DNA from: an uncultured Holophagales bacterium
GTDB taxonomy: Bacteria > Acidobacteriota > Thermoanaerobaculia > UBA5066
NCBI GenBank assembly: GCA_937864895.1
Contig: CALMDF010000423.1
Span: forward strand, 1 to 7,367
Length of the DNA: 7,367 nt
Direction: 5' to 3'
Positions 1 through 4,906 of this stretch are shown piece by piece. Positions within the stretch are counted from its first letter, which is position 1, and each line of letters opens with the position of its first letter. The notes under the pieces were generated by a model. The model was given only the letters and a program-made list of their open reading frames with translations, ran no database searches and was not told the DNA's origin. Made by a program: the position numbers and the translations under genes.

Positions 1-51
1 GACCGTGAGGGAGAGGATGAGCTTCTGCGAGAGTCGTGTCGGCCAGCGCAT
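1..51 (-). CDS. 5' end of a probable membrane sensor protein (truncated by window edge)
   Basis: Seventeen codons are visible on the minus strand, starting with ATG at 51-49 and running off the left edge. They read MRWPTRLSQKLILSLTV. A short basic stretch leading into a hydrophobic Leu/Ile run is typical of the cytoplasmic N-terminus and first membrane helix of sensor histidine kinases and HAMP-type receptors, so this is the most likely identity. Third positions are mostly G or C, like the neighbours. The start is uncertain: the frame is open upstream and a second in-frame ATG lies at 117-115, which would add 22 residues rich in Gly, Pro and Arg. Neither start has a strong Shine-Dalgarno; the upstream ATG has a GGGG run about 5-10 bases before it. 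The gene follows the peptidase gene on the same strand, 132 bp beyond its stop, so co-transcription is possible. The assignment rests on very few residues. Confidence 0.45.
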   Translation of the reverse strand, partial: MRWPTRLSQKLILSLTV

Positions 52-63
52 GGTCAGCCCGGT

Positions 64-105
64 CCCGGCCGGCCCGTCCCGCGTCCGCAGCGGGGGCCGG
101 CCGGG
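64..105 (-). repeat. 12-bp perfect inverted repeat (strong GC hairpin) between two minus-strand genes
   Basis: The arms CCCGGCCGGCCC (64-75) and GGGCCGGCCGGG (94-105) are perfect reverse complements. Inside the 18-base loop, CCGC (79-82) can also pair with GCGG (90-93). Neither strand has a T-run after the stem, so it is not a canonical Rho-independent terminator. Its near end is 12 bases before the ATG at 51, so it could be a leader hairpin of the truncated gene. If that gene starts at 117 instead, the repeat is inside coding sequence. The core GGCCGGCC is easy to form by chance in such GC-rich DNA, but the 12-bp perfect pairing is less so. Confidence 0.5.
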
Positions 106-160
106 GCCATCGGGCATGGTACACCCCGGGACAGGGGGAGGGTCCGTCCGGGAGGCGCCG

Positions 161-183
161 GAAGGCCGCTTCCCGGGGCCTTC
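161..183 (-). terminator. Stem-loop directly after the peptidase stop codon, without a U-tract
   Basis: GAAGGCC (161-167) and GGCCTTC (177-183) form a 7-bp perfect stem with a 9-base loop. It begins at the base directly after the peptidase gene's TGA (186-184). A competing smaller hairpin, GGAAG/CTTCC (160-164 and 169-173), overlaps it. The next bases on the minus strand are GC-rich with no run of T, so intrinsic termination would be weak. It may instead stabilise the 3' end or pause polymerase. The position right after the stop is the main argument for a function. Confidence 0.3.
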
Positions 184-2268
184 TCAGCGGGCCGCCTTCA
201 CCTCCGCGAGGGCCTCCCTGGTGGCGGCGAGGAGGGCCTCGGGCCCCACCCCGGCTCCGACGGCCCCCTGCATCCAGAGGTCGGGCGTCAGCCTCCCCTG
301 CCGGGCCATCCGCTCGATCTCGGGACCGACCTCCCCGGCTTTCTCGACGTGCCGCTCGATCTGGAAGGCGATGAGGTGGCCGACCGGGTAGTCGGGAAGG
401 TAGAGGAACGAGTCGATCATGTGGGAGTAGACCCCGAGGATCGGGGAGTCCGCGACGCCGAAGACCGGGGCGTAGAAGCGGTTCCAGACCCCCTTCGCGG
501 TCGCCAGGACGGCCGCCTTCAGCTCGGCCGGGGTCGCCTCGGGGTGCTCGTACATGAATCGCCAGACAGCCATGTCGACGAGGGCGACCCCGGCGATCTC
601 GGCGGTTCCCCAGAACGTGTTGAGGGTCGCGAGGGCGCGGCTCCTGGCGTCCGGCTTCCCGAGGCCGAGGAGCTCGAGGTCCCGCTCCTGGAAGACGAAG
701 GCCATCGCCTCCGTGAACGCCGTGTTCGGGACGCCGGAGAGGAGGGTGTGGTCGATGTCGTTCAGCGAGATCGTCTGCTCGACGTTGTGCCCCAGCTCGT
801 GGACGGCGATGTTGTAGCCCTTGTAGTCCATCCCGTCGGCGCCCACCCGGGTCCTGAGGTGCGCCTTGTCCCCGCGGCGGGCCGCGCCCCAGGCGTGCCC
901 CGAGCCGCGCGCGGGGTCGACGACGACGTTCGCGGCTATCGCCCTTGCCCGCCCTTCCGGGAAACCGAGGTCCCGGAGGATGCGGGGGATGTCCTTCTCG
1001 AACGCCTCGGCCGTCGGGTACCGCTTCCGCGTCATCGCGTCGAGCTGGGCCTCGGTGTAGGGGCCGCGGTCCCGGAAGCCGGGGTACCAGACGTCGAACG
1101 GCTCGAGGGGCCTTCCGAGGCGCTCCCTCACGAGCGCGCCCGTCTCGGCGAACGAGGGCGAGGTGAGGACCGCCTCGAGCATCGCCTTCACGCGCGCCTC
1201 GGGGATCTGACGGTCCTCCTCGAAACGGCGGGCGATGTGCGACGGCGCGGCCGGGGCGTACGGGTCGACGAGACGGGCGGCGAGGAAGCCGGCGAGGAGC
1301 CTCTCGTAGCGCGTGTCGGACTCGGCGGCCGGCGACGCGGAGAAGTCCCTGGGAAGGGGCGGCGCCCCCGGCTCGAGGGACTTCGTGACCGCCACCTCGT
1401 TCGTGAAGGGGTTCCAGTCGACCCAGGGCGAGTCGATCGCGGCCCTCGGGATCGTCTGCGTGACGATCCGCTCCATCGCCTTCTGGATCGCTCTCTGCTT
1501 CGAGAGGCCGTCCTTCCCGTCGCCGTAGCAGGCCTTGATCTCGTCGCGGAGGTTCCAGTGCGAGAGGAGCCGCTTGCCGGCCGGGAAGAGCCGCCGTCCC
1601 TTCTCGTCGAGGAGGTGGTGGACCCGAAGGTTGTACCCGGCGACGTAGCGCGACGCGTCGGCCGAGGCGGTCGCGACGGCCTGGCTCACCTCGGCGGGAA
1701 CGCGCTTGCCGAAGCGCTCGGCGAGGCGGGACTCGGCCCACTCCCTGCGGCTCCAAGCCGGCCCCTTCTCGAGGCGCTCCGCGAGCGTCGTGAGGGGGAA
1801 GTTGAGGAGGACCGCGAAGGCGAGGCGGTTCGCGAAGAGGTCGTCGAGGACGTGGGCCGAGGGGTCCCAGCCCGCCATCGCCTCGTCGAACGCGAGGATC
1901 TCTCCCCGGTCGAGGTCGGAGTGCTCCCTGAGGTCGCGAACGACCTCGAGGAGGTGCCCGTCGACCGACTCGAGGACCCGCTGCATTCTCGTGAAGAGGG
2001 CGTCCCGCTCCGCCGGGACTGCGAGAAAGTGCGTCCTGGCCATCTCGGCGAAGGCGGCGGCGTCGCCGTCCGAGGCGCGCCAGAGGGAGGCGGCCTGCGC
2101 GAGGCCCCTCTTCGCGCGGGGGCGTGCCTCCTCGCCGTGGAGGACGACGAGCTCGCCCTCGAGGGCCGTCAGCGCTTCCGCGGAGATCGGGGGAACGGGC
2201 GCGGCGCTCACGGCACCACCGAGGGCGAGGGCGGCCGCGAGCACGGGCGCGGCGAGGGCGAATCGCAT
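184..2268 (-). CDS. Secreted zinc metallopeptidase, M3-like gluzincin (HELGH)
   Basis: A 694-residue protein predicted to be exported and to hydrolyse peptides with a zinc ion. Residues 1-22 or so form a Sec-type signal peptide: MRF, then an Ala/Leu-rich core, then a VSAA-P cleavage region. There is no lipobox cysteine, so a periplasmic or secreted product is likely. The zinc site is seen directly: H490-E-L-G-H494, followed by E520 in the sequence NTAFTEAMAF, 26 residues after the second His. HExxH with a downstream Glu is the gluzincin pattern, and this spacing is close to that of thimet oligopeptidase-type M3 enzymes. Before the motif comes DPARGSGHAWG (451-461), and after it a Tyr-rich segment ending in LPDYPVGHLIAFQIE (624-638), a plausible counterpart of the Tyr/His substrate-binding region in M3. 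The long helical N-terminal part (about 25-440) also fits that fold. The ATG at 2268 has a clear GGAGGT 6 bases upstream. Exact family is uncertain: a divergent M3 relative or an unnamed neighbouring family. It is transcribed divergently from the flavoprotein gene. Confidence 0.9.
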   Translation of the reverse strand: MRFALAAPVLAAALALGGAVSAAPVPPISAEALTALEGELVVLHGEEARPRAKRGLAQAASLWRASDGDAAAFAEMARTHFLAVPAERDALFTRMQRVLESVDGHLLEVVRDLREHSDLDRGEILAFDEAMAGWDPSAHVLDDLFANRLAFAVLLNFPLTTLAERLEKGPAWSRREWAESRLAERFGKRVPAEVSQAVATASADASRYVAGYNLRVHHLLDEKGRRLFPAGKRLLSHWNLRDEIKACYGDGKDGLSKQRAIQKAMERIVTQTIPRAAIDSPWVDWNPFTNEVAVTKSLEPGAPPLPRDFSASPAAESDTRYERLLAGFLAARLVDPYAPAAPSHIARRFEEDRQIPEARVKAMLEAVLTSPSFAETGALVRERLGRPLEPFDVWYPGFRDRGPYTEAQLDAMTRKRYPTAEAFEKDIPRILRDLGFPEGRARAIAANVVVDPARGSGHAWGAARRGDKAHLRTRVGADGMDYKGYNIAVHELGHNVEQTISLNDIDHTLLSGVPNTAFTEAMAFVFQERDLELLGLGKPDARSRALATLNTFWGTAEIAGVALVDMAVWRFMYEHPEATPAELKAAVLATAKGVWNRFYAPVFGVADSPILGVYSHMIDSFLYLPDYPVGHLIAFQIERHVEKAGEVGPEIERMARQGRLTPDLWMQGAVGAGVGPEALLAATREALAEVKAAR

Positions 2269-2317
2269 CGGGAGACCTCCAACCGGCGGAGTGTAGCTTC
2301 GGGGGAGAATCCCGGCC
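2269..2317. promoter_or_regulatory. 49-bp divergent promoter region (peptidase / flavoprotein)
   Basis: The two start codons face away from each other across only 49 bp, so both promoters must lie here or reach into the opposite coding regions. On the minus strand TACACT (2295-2290) matches 4 of 6 bases of a -10 box, 21 bases from the peptidase ATG; I find no convincing -35 partner. On the plus strand there is no good -10 box. I see no clear operator palindrome. GGGGGAG (2301-2307) is a likely ribosome binding site for the flavoprotein, 10 bases before its GTG. Confidence 0.35.
2275..2280 (-). promoter_or_regulatory. Ribosome binding site of the peptidase gene
   Basis: On the minus strand GGAGGT (2280-2275) lies 6 bases before the ATG at 2268. 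It is the best Shine-Dalgarno match in the window. It fixes the start so that the signal peptide begins at residue 1. Confidence 0.8.
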
Positions 2318-3493
2318 GTGCATCCCCTGGAGGAGCCGGGCCACGGAGCCGCCCCCCACGACGTCGACGTGCTCGTCGTCGGAGCCGGACCCGCCGGCCT
2401 CGCCGTCGGCGCCTGTCTCGCGCGGGCCGGCCGCCGGCCGGTCCTCCTCGAGAAGGGGGACGCCCCCGGGTGGAGCTGGGCCTCCCACTACGAGTCGCTC
2501 AGGCTCCACACGGCCCGGAGCTGCTCGTCGCTCCCCTTCCTCGCGCTCCCGCCGGGAGAGACGTTTCCCTCCCGCGCGGAGCTGGCCGACTACCTCGTCT
2601 GCTACGCCCGGCGCTTCCGGCTCGACGTCCGGACGGGCGTGACCGTGGAGCGCGTCACGCGCGATCCCCGGGGCCGATTCCTCGCGGAGTCGTCCGCGGG
2701 GCGCTTCCGCGCCCGTGCGTGCGTCGTGGCCACCGGGGCGAACCGCATTCCCCGCGTGCCGGACCTCCCCGGCCGGGAGCTCTTCCGGGGGCGGCTCGTT
2801 CACTCGTCCTCGCTCCGGAGCGGGCAGGAGCTGGCGGGGGGCCGGGTTCTCGTGGCGGGGCTCGGCAACTCCGGCGGCGACCTCGCCGCCGACCTCGCCG
2901 CGCACGGAGCGCGGGTCACGATCGCCGCCGGCCGCGTCGCACCGGCCCTTCCGCTCCGCGTCGCCGGCCTGACCTGGCGGACGGCGGCGCTCCTCGCGCC
3001 GGACCTCCTCGGCGCTCTCGCCCGGCGGGTCGGCGCCGAGGGAGCGGCCAGGAGGGCGAGCGCCGCCTTCTGGGCGGCCGTCCAGGAACGGCACGCCGGG
3101 GACCTCCGTCCCCTCGGTCTCTCCCTCCCTTCCCGCGAGGAGCTGTGCGACCCCGTCCTGTGGAGCCGGCCTCCGCTCACGAGCGCGGCCGCCCTCGCCG
3201 CGGTGAGGCGGCGGGAGATCGACCTCGTCCCCCGCCTCGTCGCGCTCCGGGAGTCCGAGGCGGTCCTCGAGGACGGCCGCGCGTTGCCCGTCGACGCCGT
3301 CGTCCTCGCGACGGGTTTCCGGCACGGCCTCGAGGAGCTCCTCGGCGAGCTCCTCCCGGCCGGAAGCGCCCCCGGGGACGGGGCGGTGAACGGGGCTCCC
3401 GGGCTCTTCCTCTGCGGCCTGGCCCCCGAGCTGCGCCTCATCGCGCGCTCCGCGCGGAGGACGGCGCGCCTCGTGGACCGGGCGCTACCCTAG
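2318..3493 (+). CDS. FAD/NAD(P)-dependent flavin monooxygenase-like protein (CzcO/YUCCA-type)
   Basis: A 391-residue cytoplasmic flavoprotein likely to use FAD and NADPH, either to oxygenate a small substrate or in another redox reaction; the substrate cannot be told. Features in order: an FAD Rossmann motif VGAGPAGL (21-28) with E45 at the end of the second strand; the block GWSWASHYESLRLHT (51-65) followed by FPSRAELADYL (83-93), characteristic of this family; ATG (138-140); FRGRLVHSSSL (156-166), an FMO-type signature FxGxxxH in which the usual final aromatic residue is Leu; the NADPH Rossmann motif GLGNSGGD (181-188); and ATGF (331-334). The C-terminus GLFLCGLAPELRLI resembles the family's last FAD-contacting segment. 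The length suits a compact bacterial member. The start is well fixed: an in-frame TAG lies at 2294-2296 and the GTG at 2318 is the only start codon between it and the Rossmann motif. The last 4 bp overlap the convergent PP2C-like gene. No substrate-specific neighbour helps narrow the reaction. Confidence 0.93.
   Translation: MHPLEEPGHGAAPHDVDVLVVGAGPAGLAVGACLARAGRRPVLLEKGDAPGWSWASHYESLRLHTARSCSSLPFLALPPGETFPSRAELADYLVCYARRFRLDVRTGVTVERVTRDPRGRFLAESSAGRFRARACVVATGANRIPRVPDLPGRELFRGRLVHSSSLRSGQELAGGRVLVAGLGNSGGDLAADLAAHGARVTIAAGRVAPALPLRVAGLTWRTAALLAPDLLGALARRVGAEGAARRASAAFWAAVQERHAGDLRPLGLSLPSREELCDPVLWSRPPLTSAAALAAVRRREIDLVPRLVALRESEAVLEDGRALPVDAVVLATGFRHGLEELLGELLPAGSAPGDGAVNGAPGLFLCGLAPELRLIARSARRTARLVDRALP
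3490..3493. other. Shared CTAG: two convergent stop codons overlap
   Basis: The palindrome CTAG supplies TAG to the flavoprotein gene on the plus strand (3491-3493) and TAG to the PP2C-like gene on the minus strand (3492-3490). There is no intergenic space for a terminator between the two convergent genes, so their transcripts must overlap at the 3' ends or terminate inside the opposing gene. Confidence 0.9.
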
Positions 3494-4824
3494 CGGGCGA
3501 GAAGGAGACCGAGGCCGAGCGCCCCGGCGTAGTCCGACGCCTCCGCCTCGCCCCACCTCTCGGCCCGGCGGAGGAGGTCGCGGGCCGTGTCTCCCGAGGA
3601 GAGGCCGTCGGGGAACGGCGCCCAGAGGGTCGAGAGGGCGACCCAGGCCCCGGCCGCGCCCTTCGCGAGCGCGGGCGTCCCGAGGAGGAGGGCGTCGCCC
3701 GGGGCGAGGGACACCGGCCCGGCGGCCTCGACGAGGCTCACGTCCTCGGCGCCTCGCGCCCCGGGGGCGAGGAAAGGCGTCGGGCCGGCCGGAGCCCCTC
3801 CGAGGAGGGGGGTGACGCGCCGGGAGATCCGGGCCTCGGCAGAGCCCGGACCGAGCCGTACCACGGAAACCCGAAGGCCGCCTTCGGCGGCGGTCGCGAC
3901 CGCGCCGACGAGGCCCGTCCCGAGGGCGGGCGGAACGCGGCGGAGCGCCTCCTCCGGCTGCCTCGTGTGGGCCAGGATCCGGCGGGCGTTTCCGGCAGGA
4001 AGGGTCCCCCTCACCCTCGTGAAGGCGTCGGTCTCGTCGCCGGCGGCGAGAAGCGCCGAGAGGAGCAGGTCGAGGTGGCCCTGCGCCGTCCTGACGGCCG
4101 CCTCCGGGCTGGACGGGCTCACCGCGGCAGCACGGCAGAAGGCCCGGACGGCGACGACGGCCGAGAGGCGCGCCCCGAGAGACGCCTCAGCCCCGTCGGC
4201 GACCGCGAGGGCGATGCCGCCGGGGAACGTCACGGCGAACGACGCGCCGAGCCCGGGGCCGGCGGCGCGGGGCCCCGGGGCCGAGGCGAACCAGGCGGAA
4301 ACGCCAGGCGCCTCGATCCTCTCGCCGGCCTCGTCGATCCGGAGGTCGTAGGCCGACAAGTCGGGGCCCGGCCCGGCCGGGGCCGGCGGCGGGGAAACCT
4401 GCCGCCCGGCAGCCCCCCGCTGCTCCTCGACGAACCTGACGAACCGCAGAAGGTCGGAGATCCGCGAGAAGAGACCGAGGGCGGTGAACTCGGAGAGGTC
4501 CTCGAGAAGGTTGCCCGGCACGGCGTTCAGCTCGTCGGCCAGCTGCGCGGCGAGGCGCTGCGGCAGCGTCCTCCTGAGCGACGGCCCCAGGGCGCCGAAG
4601 GCGACCCCCGGCTTCGGCGACGGGGGCGGCTCGCCGCGGAGCGCGAAGAGCTCGTGGAGGAAGCCGAGCGCCCGCAGGAGGCGGTCGCGCAGCTCGGACA
4701 GGGCCTCGGCCGGGATCTCGCCGGCCCTGGAGAGGTCGAGCGCGCCGACCCAGGCCGAGACGTCCTCGAGAAGCTCGAGAAAATCCGGCAGGTCGGCCTC
4801 GAGGGATCGTTCCTTCTCCGCCAC
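3490..4824 (-). CDS. Protein with helical N-terminus and degenerate PP2C-like phosphatase domain
   Basis: A 444-residue protein with no signal peptide or membrane helix, so probably cytoplasmic. Residues 1-135 are Leu/Glu/Arg-rich and predicted helical. A Pro/Gly-rich linker follows (about 144-155). Residues 175-444 match the order of PP2C (PPM) Ser/Thr phosphatase motifs: ALAVADGAEAS (205-215, with D210 where the metal-binding DG lies), LGTGLVGAV (301-309, the GTT region), VVRLGPGSAEARI (321-333, where the family has HVGDSR), LAPGDALLLGTPAL (373-386, where the family has LLxSDGL) and SDYAGALGLGL (430-440, where the family has DNxT). D210 and D431 remain, but the Asp of the first NxD motif, of the VGDS motif and of the SDG motif are absent. 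It is therefore probably catalytically weak or inactive, a possible binding or regulatory protein. This reading is by motif order only and could be wrong. The start is GTG at 4824 with only a weak upstream AGGA. It is divergent from the ANL enzyme gene, 82 bp away. Confidence 0.85.
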   Translation of the reverse strand: MAEKERSLEADLPDFLELLEDVSAWVGALDLSRAGEIPAEALSELRDRLLRALGFLHELFALRGEPPPSPKPGVAFGALGPSLRRTLPQRLAAQLADELNAVPGNLLEDLSEFTALGLFSRISDLLRFVRFVEEQRGAAGRQVSPPPAPAGPGPDLSAYDLRIDEAGERIEAPGVSAWFASAPGPRAAGPGLGASFAVTFPGGIALAVADGAEASLGARLSAVVAVRAFCRAAAVSPSSPEAAVRTAQGHLDLLLSALLAAGDETDAFTRVRGTLPAGNARRILAHTRQPEEALRRVPPALGTGLVGAVATAAEGGLRVSVVRLGPGSAEARISRRVTPLLGGAPAGPTPFLAPGARGAEDVSLVEAAGPVSLAPGDALLLGTPALAKGAAGAWVALSTLWAPFPDGLSSGDTARDLLRRAERWGEAEASDYAGALGLGLLLAR

Positions 4825-4906
4825 GTGGTCGTTGATCCTAGGGGCTCGCTCACCCGCCGTCCACGGGCCGCCTGCGGCTATCCTTCACGGTGCGAGGCCC
4901 CGCGCC
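4825..4906. promoter_or_regulatory. 82-bp divergent promoter region (PP2C-like / ANL enzyme)
   Basis: Both flanking genes start here and point outwards. On the plus strand TATCCT (4879-4884) matches 4 of 6 bases of a -10 box, 22 bases before the ATG at 4907; no clear -35 is visible. GAGG (4894-4897), 9 bases before that ATG, is a modest ribosome binding site. On the minus strand TAGGAT (4840-4835) could be either a weak -10 or a weak Shine-Dalgarno for the GTG at 4824. It lies within the palindrome CCTAGG. No longer operator-like repeat was found. Confidence 0.35.

Noticed and set aside
64..105. The strong hairpin as a classical Rho-independent terminator
   Set aside because: There is no T-run after the stem on either strand. 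I kept it as an inverted repeat with possible leader function.
184..186. Peptidase and the downstream sensor-like frame as one fused gene broken by a TGA
   Set aside because: The two are in the same frame with only this TGA between them, but a stem-loop follows the stop, the intervening codons encode Gly/Pro/Arg-rich filler, and the second protein has its own plausible ATG. Separate genes are simpler.
1706..2296. A 196-codon plus-strand frame inside the peptidase gene
   Set aside because: It is antisense to the peptidase N-terminal region including the signal peptide, Ser/Arg/Ala-rich, and has no domain or convincing start signal.
3587..4351. A 254-codon plus-strand frame opposite the PP2C-like gene
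   Set aside because: The product is Ala/Arg/Pro/Ser-rich without motifs, whereas the minus strand shows PP2C-like motif order across the same bases.
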